Shown piece by piece: positions 28,001-37,100 of a DNA stretch of 64,000 bases. How positions within the stretch are numbered: the first letter of the stretch is position 1; every line of letters begins with the position of its first letter. Origin of the DNA: Argopecten irradians. Lineage: Eukaryota; Mollusca; Bivalvia; Pectinida; Pectinidae. A program made the position numbers and the translations under genes. The notes under the pieces were generated by a model that had not been told where the DNA came from, ran no database searches, and saw nothing but the letters and a program-made list of their open reading frames with translations. Location: positions 40,163,604-40,227,603 of the forward strand of contig NC_091142.1 of NCBI RefSeq assembly GCF_041381155.1, written 5' to 3'.

Positions 28001-31000
28001 TAATTATGATCAAAATTATCCATAACATTAACAAGGTCATCATTTAGAGATACAGTCCGAGTATGCATTAATGCAACCATATCAAATCAAGTCAATAACC
28101 AACATTTTATAAATAGGACTCGACAAATTTCAAAACTTAAAACGATCAGTATTTGTCTCATTATCATTAAAGGCACAATAAAAAAAAGATACATTGAATT
28201 TTGTGTTGTAAGCGTGTTTATCTTAAACATATTAATTGTTTTAATGTCATTGTTTACATGTTTATACATGCAATTAGAAATTTTTGATATCAATTCTAAT
28301 TGTTAACAATTATGTAGGATTTATCGTACCAGTGTGTATCATATTTTTTATTTCTCATTTCCCATAACAAATGTATTATGTAGCCATATAGTTTTATGCA
28401 ATATTTTACTATGTGCACTTAGGTGTTAAAATAAGCTAGCTGCACGCACTAATCGTTTCTTTAAGATATGTTCTTTAAAAAGTTATTTATTTCCATAACA
28501 ACAAGAAATATCTACAAAACAGTCGGTCCCTAACACCAAGGAAGGGGTGGGTGGGGGAGAGGAAGGAGGACATACAAGTACTATTATGTACTTTGTTGTC
28601 CATTGGTGTGCATCTGAATAAATGTTTAGAAAGTCCTGTCTAAGTTCTATTTACTACCAGTTTAAGAATTGTACCTGTAATTATACATAGATTGTGTAAC
28701 TAGATCTTTACATTGAATGGAAGCAATTAATCAACAAGAAAAAAATGCCAATATGCTCATAAATTATGAAGTTAATATATAAATGTACAAATATCATGTA
28801 TGCACAATTTCTGAAACATTTGTTAATATACATAGACTCAATGCATACAGAACCAACCAGCTGTGCAGATCAGATTTAGACCAAAGTTTCATAAATATAT
28901 TACAGAATGTTCTTAAATTTGTATAATACAAGATTTCAATCATACTACATACAATGTATATCTTTATGTCATGGCCATTCATTTTCAATTTCTTACTAAA
29001 TTTAATTAGTGATTTGTTTCTTTCTTCTTTTTTTTTTTTTTTTTTTTTTTTTAATTGCACTACGAACTTACCCATTCAGGCTATGTTCACCAATTGCATT
29101 GGAAGTCAACTGTTCTTTATATTTACCATTAAATTTAGATTCATGTTTAAGTTCAGCAATATAAGTAATTTAAATTTATAGGTTTAAATCAGTGAACTTT
29201 TGAACTTCATTTAGACAATAAATCTTTAATTTGTTCAGATCAATAAACAAAGTATTAAACAAAACATAATTGAAAGCTTAATTCTAAATTAATAAATCTG
29301 GAAAAGGTGGGAAAAAACAACGAAAATTGGCATTCAGTTTTGTATAACACATTTATAGTAATGTTATAGACAGTACAGTAGTACATGTATGTATATATAA
29401 AAGTTCACCACCTTTTTGACCTGACACACACTATTGTCCCGATTACCTTTACCACTTTATTTTTTATTCTTCAGTGTAAACATTTCCTTACAAGTCCAAA
29501 ACAAAACAATGAAAGTATGTAATGGACCGGGAAGATATAACTAAACCATAGTAAATATTACATAAAACTGTCAGATAGTTTAATAAGTTTGCAAGAAAAT
29601 ATATTTATCATGATTTATTCCAGCTGACAAAACTTTATCTCGAATAAAGTCACGAGTAGAAATGAATTGTGTAGACGTCTTAACCAGCTTTACTTGTAAT
29701 ACTGTGTGAGTATATAATACCCAGGACCACATAATTTCAAGTAGATTTTCAATTTTATAAAATATACTGACATGTATTCTTTTACCATATTAAGTCCACC
29801 TGTTGATAATAATCTTATTGGCTAGAACTGACCACTTTTTGTGGCTGGATTAAGTCGAGCGGTCACCTTCAATACTTCTGTACAAAAGAAATGGCACCTG
29901 ACCAATCTAAAGCTTTTCGTAAAATTGTAAAACAGAGGTTAAATCAGCACGCTTGATCTGCGTTACAATTGTATACCTGTACAGTATATACCAGACACAA
30001 GTAGAGAATACTTCTGATCAATAAATATTTACTCAAAAGTTTAAGAGGATTTATTCTGAAGTTAGTGGACAGACTCTAGAGTTTGACTTTCTGACTCATC
30101 CTTTCCTTGTCGATCAGATAAACGTTAATTGACCTTACTATACACATAGCATTACCTGGTCAGGTTTTATAATCAAGACAATTTTACGCCACTTAGACAG
30201 ACAATATATTTCTCAGTCCTTAAAAAGTTTGAGTGAAATTGTCAATATATAATATATACAAGAATATTTATAGTGTTTTAAAATACAGACCTTTTTATGA
30301 CCTTAATGGCCTTATCTCTGGGAACATAATTATACTAATAATTACTATTTAAAAGCTAGGATATCAAATTTAAAGGGAAAACATCTTCATCAAAATTTAA
30401 TTTGTTTTTGAATTTGCATTTTACTTACTAGATTTATGGTCAAGTTCTTTTATATTTTCTATCAGCTTACACAGGCAAACTTTTAACTCAAACATAAATC
30501 ATCATCTGGCCAGATATAGGTTAACCCAGATACCTAGTGAAAACTTTACCAATCTAAAGAACTGTAAATGTGTCTTTTGAGTTTCAATTACACCTTTATC
30601 AGGTGTACCAATTATGCACGAACCTTTGAAGTAGTATCTGAGCTGATCAGATCTTATTGTTATCATTCTTTGAATGTAAACACTTTTTGTATCGCTGGGT
30701 CAAATCAGGACTTCCAATATTTGTAATTGTCATGTCTCCATTGGAGACAAAAGCAAAGAGAAAGTATAGTAAAGAATACAGACAAGTTTTAAAGTTAAGA
30801 AGCAAAACCAACCAGAACCAAGATAAAGATTTCAACTATGAAGGGAAGCTATTTTGCACATTTTTTGCCTCAGAGCTCAAGTTGATTCTTGTCCAGACAC
30901 CTGATTTAGACCTTTTCACAGATTAATGAATCTGTGAAATCCAATCTTGCTATACATATGTATATATACTCGATAAACCTTTGTATACCTTTGAGCGTAA

Positions 31001-33640
31001 GTCTAATGATGACGAGTAATCTGGGTAACTGTACCTACCACCTAGGAGGTGATAAATAAGGTACTAATCCTAAACATATAACCATCAAACCAGCATGTAA
31101 TACGGAGAAGTTAGCTTCACACATTTATCGAAAATTTAGATTTCTATGTCATCAACTAGGAATATAATCATCATTTAATGTTCATTCTTTTGGAAATTTG
31201 GCTTCAAATGAAAATGTTGCAGGTACGCTAAAATTAAGAAATTAATTATACTTCAATTTCATATTTATGAAATTGAAGCATACCGGGTAATTAATTTCTT
31301 ACATTTTTAATTGATTGAATCTTATTAATTCAAAGAATTAACCATTCACCTCAAGACTAAGTAAATTCAAACAGGTAGCACTAGTAATGGAGCCTATCCT
31401 TATCTTGACATAGCTTTTGTACCTACTCGTATGTTTGAACAGTATATCAGTGTATTTGTAACTTGGAGTGGTCACCGTTCTTTGTACATTCTCTGTATAC
31501 ATTTTAAACATAAATCTACACTTGACACCATCTCATCTTTCAAGAGTTTGTCAAACACTTTCTCCATTTCACCGTTATCACACCGGAACAACGTTTAACC
31601 CACCCGAGGCCTTGTTTGAGTGGGGAGGGGAAAGTAAACTATACCCCAACAAAGGAAAATCACTTACAGTAGGATTGACTAGGACCAAATATCATTAGCT
31701 AGTTAAAATGATTACATACCTGAAGTGGTTTTTTTCCCAGGTCATGTATTGATTGATTCATGTAAATTAATGCATGATACATGAGCTATAGAGCCGAGAG
31801 ATACAGTGTATAGTGTGGCTAGTAACAATTCAACTTCTTAAAAACGATGACAGAAATAAATGGAACTTATTACTATTAACATTGACTTGTAAACTTGTGC
31901 TTCACTCTTCATCTTATTCAAAAGAGCTTCTTAATATTGTATAGTGGGAATGGAGTTTTCATGATCAATTAAGGAATAGCATTCATCCTGCCTGTGTTCA
32001 AAAAAAGTCCTTGGTTTGAGTCATGATCACGAGGCAATATTTTCCTAATTTCTCTACCAAGACACAAGATATCAATGCATGTCCAATATTTTCTCCATTT
32101 ACTCGTTACAAGTTTTGTCTTAAAGACCCAACAATTCATAGCCCAAGTAAGAGTAAGTCCAAGTCCAATCTTAAGACACAGGCTTATGTAAAAAGCATCA
32201 AATAAGGTAGGAATTGGAAAAGGCACACACAAAATGTGTCTATAGAACCTGGAAATGTCTAGATCTCTCCAAATTCTAGACCAAATGAACAACCTTGTGG
32301 CCAACAACTAACGGCCCAACTTAATGTAACCTTGCTAGTCTACAATGTTGTTCCACTACATAACTTTATACATGCACTTAAAAATTGACAACAGCAGATC
32401 AATGATTGATGCAATTGAAAAAAAAAATAAAAAAAAATAAATATTATTTCAAGATATGCCATTCGGAAGCAATATCATTGTTTAATCTGTGTAAGAGTTT
32501 TCTGGACTAATTACTGGTAGGGTAAGAAAATAAATATGATTCGGACAGTGATCTAGCTGTAATATTATTTTTGTTGACCCAATTTTAGTAGAAATTTAAC
32601 TGCATTTTAAGCCAAGACCATGATAGATGTACAATGTACCCTGCTGTCATCAGAAATAGCCCAAAGAGCCTTGACTTGTGTCAGAGCAGCACTAATAAGG
32701 TGTTGCATGATACTAGTAGCTCCACAATATATTACAACAGTTGCTATTTTATGAAATTTCATAATTTTTATTATTTTAAGTCAAATTTAGGTACAAATAA
32801 AAATGCGTATAACTCTGTATAATATATCTGGGATTTGGGCCTACTGCATTGCATAAATAGATCTACAAATATATATATATATATAATATCATGCATGCAG
32901 TATTTACATATATCTTGTACCTCGTTAGTTCCCAATTCCTATGTATACTGTACGTATACATGTACAGTGTTTTTCCTGCCTATATATTTGGGGCCAAATT
33001 TCGGCCCCATTCCCAATTGTATTTCCTGTTATTTTTTCCCAAATCTATGTCTAAATTTCCCAAATCAGTGAGTTGAAGTGTATTTTGTGTGACAAAACAA
33101 AAACAAAAAAACCCTGGAAATTCCAAGTCTGAACATCGTATTTTAGTATACATTCTTAAAATGATTCTTAGAGAATCATAATTGTTTATTTCTACCTTTT
33201 CCAAACTTTCCATACACACTGTTAAAATTTTTCCCAATTTCCTACTTTTATCGCACAAAAATTCCCAATTTTCACAAGGTGTGCAATTTCCCAAAATACT
33301 CAGGAAAAACACTGATGTACTGTACAGTACCAGTTGTAATGTAATAACTGTATTTATAATGAAACAACGGGCACTGTCAGTTTTAAAACATTTAAAAGCA
33401 GACGACATAATACTTACCAGTTGTATTATCTAATACGCCTACTCCTTCGATTCCAAACATTTGATTGTCACCATCAACATTTTGGTCAGTATCCTTTGGA
33501 TCTGTTTTTACATTTTTCTTGCTATTTTTCTTTTTCTTTTTCGTGTTTGCGGTAGCCGGGTTAGCGTTTTTCTTCTGCATCTTTTCATTCAACACAGATA
33601 CCTTCTTCTGTGTTGATTTCGACACTGCCTTAATATCCAT
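6288..33640 (-). CDS. LIAT1: LIAT1 homologue (ligand of ATE1), two exons
   Basis: Join complement(6288..7012,33418..33640): 948 nt, 315 residues. Both junctions are canonical and in phase 1: donor ACTG|GTAAGTA, acceptor TTTCAG|GAGATTC, restoring Gly75. Known of the family: LIAT1 binds the arginyltransferase ATE1 and the hydroxylase JMJD6 and is largely disordered. Seen here: a basic N-terminus with a Lys run (K34-38, in TKKKKKNSKK) like the family's poly-K domain; a Ser/Pro/Asp-rich linker; then the diagnostic core ESLRWD (191-196), an acidic run of Glu, and ERIRIYKMNRRKRY (207-220), which closely matches vertebrate LIAT1. A Ser/Asn/Arg-rich tail follows. The primate-type 10-residue tandem repeats after the core are absent. 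The start has A at -3 and G at +4. It shares its promoter with EXO5. Identification rests on the core motif recalled from the vertebrate protein. Confidence 0.87.
7028..7790. repeat. Degenerate 28-bp array (TTAGTTTATACCAGTTAACA type)
   Basis: Variants of a unit containing TTAGTTTATACCAGTTAACA plus CAATCAAA recur about every 28 bp, interrupted by a MITE at 7103-7404. The array begins less than 20 nt from the LIAT1 acceptor. The intron's branch-point-like TTAAC near the acceptor therefore lies inside a repeat unit. Confidence 0.85.
7103..7404. mobile_element. MITE with long terminal inverted repeats (CATCCTCGAT family)
   Basis: A 302-bp element with about 77-bp inverted arms: left CATCCTCGATGCTACAGGGG, right complement CATCCTTGATGCTCCAAGGG. 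The inner arm TCTACACCCCTGGACTATCT is perfectly conserved in both. It was inserted into the 28-bp array. The short frame inside it is not a gene. Related ends occur at 51720-51801 and about 57528. Confidence 0.85.
7791..8067. other. Intronic spacer with GAGTC/GGACTC motifs
   Basis: The motif GGACTC or its variant recurs irregularly five or six times between 7830 and 7990. No gene is seen. Confidence 0.4.
8068..8428. mobile_element. TTAA-flanked MITE, copy 1
   Basis: Starts TTAA-AGATGCTCCACCGCCGAC and matches 46132-46495 along its whole length on the same strand. Both ends show TTAA, the piggyBac-type target. The right terminus is eroded (TCGGCATGGGG instead of TCGGCGGTGGAG) and abuts the ATTAC-rich element. 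Its right boundary and TTAA are therefore less certain than in copy 2. Confidence 0.75.
8415..9607. mobile_element. ATTAC-rich element, possible hAT-like non-autonomous transposon
   Basis: Both ends are built from TAATT/ATTACATT stretches (8420-8600 and 9450-9600) arranged as imperfect inverted repeats. The right end reads TTGAACCCATCCCTG, i.e. complement CAGGGATGGGTTCAA; the left end has an eroded CATGGGGTAATTA. The centre is unique AT-rich sequence with no transposase frame. The superfamily call is tentative. Confidence 0.45.
9648..9775 (-). mobile_element. SINE body fragment, antisense
   Basis: Matches the 3' body of the SINE copies at 41594 and 24700: CAGCCAGGGTCATTTAAGGA, then GGTGGAGGGAAGCC and AAGTACTTGGC. 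The tRNA head is missing. The orientation is inferred from the complete copies. Confidence 0.5.
9862..10566. repeat. 44-bp minisatellite, about 16 units
   Basis: The unit contains GGTACACCTCCATCAATTTT then AGTACAATGTACCCGATATT. Units are almost identical except for small deletions near 9990-10020 and an extra ACA near 10280. The first two units have GGAACACC instead of GGTACACC. Each unit holds a small palindrome, GTACAATGTAC. Confidence 0.95.
11087..11500. repeat. 32-bp minisatellite, about 13 units
   Basis: The unit is ATATATCTGTACATAATTTG followed by AAGCTTTATA. The period is 32 bp throughout. Two units carry AATTTTTCAAG in place of AATTTGAAG, which marks an internal duplication of several units. 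Confidence 0.95.
12935..13100. mobile_element. Palindromic MITE (ACAGAGTTA family), copy 1
   Basis: Eroded copy of the family at 13103-13293. Left end TATTACTGAGTAAGCTCCCT with GGTAGGTATCCATTG; right end ACTAACTCTGTAATA followed by ATGCAAATACAGAATA. Its right end abuts copy 2 around a TGAGTAT centre. Confidence 0.7.
13103..13293. mobile_element. Palindromic MITE (ACAGAGTTA family), copy 2
   Basis: The arms are inverted: TATTTGCATATTACAGAGTT with CCCTTGCGGTTAGG on the left, and CTGCAAGGGGACTAACTCTG with ATGCAAATACAG on the right. The interior has GAGCGTAACGTCATAC and a complementary GTGAATTGCGCTCAC stretch. It has no coding frame. Confidence 0.8.
14928..15107. mobile_element. Palindromic MITE (ACAGAGTTA family), copy 3
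   Basis: Shares ACGGAGTTATCCACCCTTG, TATTGATTGTGATGTCATGT and CGACGTGAATTGCACCCACA with copy 2, and ends in AACTCTGTAATATGCAAA. It is the same family, about 1.6 kb away in the same intron. Confidence 0.75.
15915..17310. repeat. Dispersed repeat with 130-145-bp subunits, interrupted
   Basis: Blocks containing GGCCATCTTGTT, GGTCCCAAAATGCAATATGC, GGGTCCTAGGACCTAC and AGTACTTTCTGAGAAATAGC recur at about 16.0, 16.17, 16.32, 17.0 and 17.16 kb. The head reads GAGATCCCAGAGGGATCTTG. An unrelated stretch of about 590 bp (16370-16960) interrupts the array. It contains a 25-bp poly(A) at 16710-16734 and a tRNA B-box-like GTTCGAATCC near 16929. Confidence 0.75.
16710..16734. repeat. Poly(A) tract
   Basis: 25 consecutive A inside the sequence that interrupts the 130-145-bp subunit repeat. 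It could be a retroposition tail. Confidence 0.8.
17909..23614. repeat. 62-bp satellite-like array, about 92 units, 5.7 kb
   Basis: The unit contains CTATTGTATAAGTGACTTTG, TTTTATCTACAGTTACATCT and GTGTATGACATTAGCTCCTT. Most units are identical. Scattered variants are CTACCGTT or CTACTGTT for CTACAGTT, and TTTTTAT for TTTTAT. There are a few indel units (near 18570, 20580, 22345-22420). Read on the LIAT1 sense strand, every unit contains AATAGGTAAGGAG, a near-consensus 5' splice site. Both ends are abrupt, with an eroded last unit at 23570-23614. Confidence 0.97.
24700..24926 (-). mobile_element. tRNA-headed SINE, antisense
   Basis: Read as complement, the head shows an A-box-like GCTGAATGGTTAAG and a degenerate B box (GCATTTGAAATCC) at tRNA-like spacing. 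The body follows with the complement of GAGTACCCAGAGGAAAACCA, which is shared with the copy at 41594. Confidence 0.65.
26594..27290. repeat. 57/58-bp tandem repeat with a 115-bp higher-order unit
   Basis: Units share GTTCAACCATGG or GTTCAACCAAGG, an ACTATATA block and GATTGGCTTGTA. From 26831 the start positions alternate 58 and 57 bp (26831, 26889, 26946, 27004, 27061, 27119). The two alternating unit types (CAAGGGCAACTCTATATAGT and CATGGACGACTATATATTGA) form a 115-bp dimer. Outer units are more diverged. Confidence 0.9.
29028..29052. repeat. Poly(T) tract
   Basis: 25 consecutive T in the LIAT1 intron (poly(A) on the sense strand). I see no clear retroposed body attached. Confidence 0.8.
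31235..31301. repeat. Short imperfect hairpin
   Basis: Outer arms TAAGAAATTAATTA (31235) and TAATTAATTTCTTA (31288), inner arms CTTCAATTTCAT (31251) and ATGAAATTGAAG (31267). It is a nested inverted repeat of 67 bp, probably a relic palindromic element. Confidence 0.75.
33418..33640 (-). CDS. LIAT1: LIAT1 exon 1 (initiator exon)
   Basis: Encodes residues 1-74 plus the first base of codon 75. It is Lys- and Asn-rich with five consecutive Lys at 34-38. The donor GTAAGTA follows immediately (33411-33417 read as complement). The frame continues past the donor for several codons only by chance. Confidence 0.87.
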
Positions 33641-34013
33641 GCTTAAGCCTTGTAAAGCGCGTAAAACCCAACATCAACAGCATGATATTAGCTGAAGATT
33701 CCATGTCATTCTATAACTATCATTTCACACCATGCTGAAGTCTGCTGGTTGTTGACATTGCCAAACAACTACTGACATGTAAACTAGTAATCCGCGTTAC
33801 TTCAGAATTAAGGTCCAATTCAAAAATGTTTTTGTACCGCAAAATTAACTCGGTATCAATTTTTTTCCTGCAAAATATGTTTTAAATTTCATATAAAACA
33901 AAAAATAACCAATCAAACGACCTTATACTATTTTTCAATCAACAATAGATAACCGGAAGTTTTTGCGTAGGAATATAACGTTTCTAAGTGTTGACTGATC
34001 AACTTCCGGCGAA
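33641..34013. promoter_or_regulatory. Bidirectional LIAT1/EXO5 promoter
   Basis: Only 373 bp separate the two start codons, which face away from each other, so both 5' UTRs and core promoters must fit here. I see no TATA box. A perfect ETS-type site ACCGGAAGT lies at 33952-33960, a second inverted one (ACTTCCGGC) at 34002-34010 next to the EXO5 ATG, and a CCAAT box at about 33908. ETS and CCAAT motifs without TATA are typical of shared promoters of housekeeping genes. The transcription start sites are not determined. Confidence 0.7.
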
Positions 34014-34137
34014 ATGACTGACAAGGATCCAGAAGCGCCAAAATCAAACATGCAAAACAACGAAACATTCATGACCGAACAAGGTCATCTGATCGATGAT
34101 AACGATGACGAATTGCTGTCATCATATATTTCAAATT
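34014..34137 (+). CDS. EXO5: EXO5 exon 1
   Basis: Begins at an ATG with G at -3 and encodes 41 residues of acidic sequence ([14 protein letters not shown]) plus one base. The donor is GTAAAT. It contains in-frame ATGs at codons 13 and 20 as alternative starts. Inferred from phase, splice consensus and the head-to-head position rather than from homology, because EXO5 N-termini are poorly conserved. Confidence 0.72.
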
Positions 34138-37100
34138 GTAAATATCAACCTTAGAAACATGTCTTGGCATAATCTTTGTACATACAGTGCAAACATTATG
34201 AGTCATTGGTCTGATTGGAGTGGGCGTGGCACATGTGATACCTGTACATCCTAATACCCAATGCACATGTGCACTATTATGCAACGTATAGGCCTAGTGA
34301 ACGTAAAACACACTAGATTAAACATTGTAGTACTAGTGCATGCATTGGAGTACACACATTTGTAACAACCCAAATACTGAATAGGAAAGGAAAATTAAAA
34401 TTATTATATTTTGAGGATGAACAAAATAAAAATATAAAATTCTAAATACAAATGATAGTCATGCTGTCAGAGATCCTATTACATGTATGTAGGCTTTGAT
34501 TTCTTCATAAAAATATGTCAGTTCTGCATTGTTATATGGTGCTGTCCTTTAAATACTATACTAGTACAAACTTGCAATGTACTAATGTACTGTACATGTG
34601 TTTTTAATTAATTGATACAAGTTCAAAAATCATACAATACATATAAAAATAAGTTAGATTTTCATAGGAACTTTTTTTTCCAGTTATAACTATAATATCA
34701 TAGAAAAACAATTTCATATAATGTATATAATTGATAATTCATGTATCTTAATTTTTATACTTCCACCGTATACCAGTCCGGTGTATAGTCTAGAGGACTT
34801 TACATACATGTATTATAGATACTGTAATCCTGAACCAGAATAAATCTTGAAATGAATTTGAATGAATTAATGCATGTACAATTGTACATGTATATATGCA
34901 TTAAATAACGTCCAAAGCTACACTTTTAGTATACATGCAGTTACAAACTGTGCATTTAATATCTTTGAATATATTTGTAATTTTCTGACCACATTATTTT
35001 TTATGAATATATTTTCAGATGAAGAAAACACATTATTTAAGAGAACTTCAACATCAACAAATATTGGTAAGAGTGATAAGGATGACAGTGAGCATACAGA
35101 AAATGTATGTTGTAACTTGGTATCCCCCTCAACAAACTGTGAATCAGGCAACTCGGGATCAGCTACAAAAGTGGACGATTCTGGACAATCAGGTGACACG
35201 GCATGTTCTAATGAAACAAATAAATCGGACCAATTGGTCAGAACTGACCCCAAAATTCTACAGACGGCTACCCCACTTGAAATGTTCCGGCCTGGCTACC
35301 TCTGGGTGTCTGACCTTACCAAACAACACTGGTGTGAGCAGCAGTTGCTGTACAGCTTCACCGTCCCTGGGATAGTTGTGGAGGACCCAGTCATGACAAA
35401 GGGGTCCAATCTTCATCTCCAAAGGGGTATGTATGTACAGAAGCTGTAAATAAAAGTTTTACAAGGTGGATACTGCTGTATATATGTGTCCCTGTCTCCT
35501 TGATTCCCTGATGCCTGCCCTCTATTGACCCAAGGATGATCATGTCTCTACAATTTAGGTATAAGAGACCCTGCCATGGTTGTTTGTATATACATGTACA
35601 TTAACACTTTGTGGTGCTTTATGCATATTACAACTGCCCTGATATACATAGATACATAGATTTATTCTCACAACATACATGTTAACATGTACAGGATTTT
35701 TTATAATCTTATAATAGTCAACTCTTAGAAATTTACAGATTTATTTTTTCAGTGTATAAATACTTTTGTGGCTGATTTTTCCAATGTGAATCAAGTTCAT
35801 ATTCAAATTGCTTAACTGTCCTAGACTGAACAACATTTGATAGGAGACTGTTCCAAGTATTCACGACTCTCTGGGTAAACAAGTGTTTTCTCACGCACAG
35901 CCTTGAATGTTCTTTGTACACTTTCAAATAATGTCCGCAGGTTCTTGATCCCTGGTTGATTGAAAACAAATCTGCAACTACTTTATCGTATTTTCCAGAA
36001 AGTATTTTGTACATTTCAATCATATCCCCACGTGACCGCCTGTATGCTAACGTTGGAAGTTGGAGTTTACGCAAACGTTCTGTATATGGCAAAGTTGAGA
36101 GACCTGGCACTTGCTTTGTTGCTCGATGTTGAACGTTTTCTATTGTTGTTACATGCTTTTCCAAATACGGACACCAGGCTTGAACAGCATATTCAATATG
36201 AGGCCTAACTAATGCCGTGTATAAAAGTTTAAAACTTTTCTGGTCCATATATTCCATTGTCCTCCACAACACTCCCATGATTGAATTTGCTTTGTTGACC
36301 TTTTCACATATGTGTTTGTCAAAGGTAAGTTTATCATCTATGGTGACACCAATATCCTTCTCCGAGTCAACAAATTTTAAAAATTGGGCATTTTCCTTCA
36401 GTCTGTATCCATATTTAGTTGTATTTGAATATCCCAATCGCATCATTTTACATTTGTCTGGGTGGAAGCAGAGTTTCCAAATATCTGACCATTGGCTTAA
36501 TGAATATATATCATGTTGTAATATTTTGCAATCCTCTTCATTTTTAGCTCGCCTATTCGAAGAATAGGGGGAGCTAATGTTGTCACCCCGGCGTCAGCGT
36601 CAGCGTTGGCGTCCCATTTCACGTTAAAGTTTTTGAGCAAGTTTCTGTTTCATCAATTGTTTAAGCTTAAGTCATCATAAATGTTTATGATTTTATTTTC
36701 CTAATGTGTATGGATGCTGAACGTGATAATACAACCAAATTGGGGCCCTTTAGGTTTTAAAGTTTTTGAGCAAGTTTCTATTTTGTTTATTGTTTAAGCC
36801 TATGTGTATGGATGCTGAACGTGATAATACAACCAATTTGGGGTCATTTAGGGGTTTTTTGAGTCTGTTAATTTGTCATATTTCCATGTTAAAGTTTTTG
36901 AGCAAGTTTCTATTTTGTCAATTGTTTAAGTATAATTCATCATAAATGTTTATGACTTTATTTTCCTAATGTGTATGGATGCTGAACGTGATAATACAAC
37001 CAATTTGGGGCCATTTAGGTTTTTTTTGAGTCTGTTAATTTGTCATATTTCCATGTTAAAGTTTTTGAGCAAGTTTCTATTTTGTCAATATGTTTATGTA

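Larger units (their letters stand above)
7013..33417 (-). other. LIAT1 intron 1, 26.4 kb, satellite-rich
   Basis: GT...AG intron of 26,405 nt. Besides the repeats listed individually, I find no further exon in 11.5-12.9, 13.3-14.9, 15.1-15.9, 23.6-26.6 and 27.3-33.4 kb. These are AT-rich sequence with scattered ORFs under 120 codons that show no domain or splice context. Phase matching of the two flanking exons makes an obligatory internal exon unnecessary. Confidence 0.8.

Noticed and set aside
30657..30926. 89-codon plus-strand ORF with a basic centre
   Set aside because: No recognised family, no splice or promoter context, and a competing minus-strand frame of similar length; chance is sufficient.
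31969..32307. 112-codon minus-strand ORF
   Set aside because: No domain, no conserved motif, poor codon texture; inside the LIAT1 intron.
32980..33433. 142-codon minus and 83-codon plus ORFs next to LIAT1 exon 1
   Set aside because: They overlap each other and the LIAT1 donor region; the minus frame has no homology that I recognise and lies in the intron.
34874..35449. Taking 34874 as the EXO5 start
   Set aside because: The first 48 codons are AT-rich intronic sequence ending in ATTTTCAG; exon 1 at 34014 fits phase and the downstream end passes a GTATGT donor.
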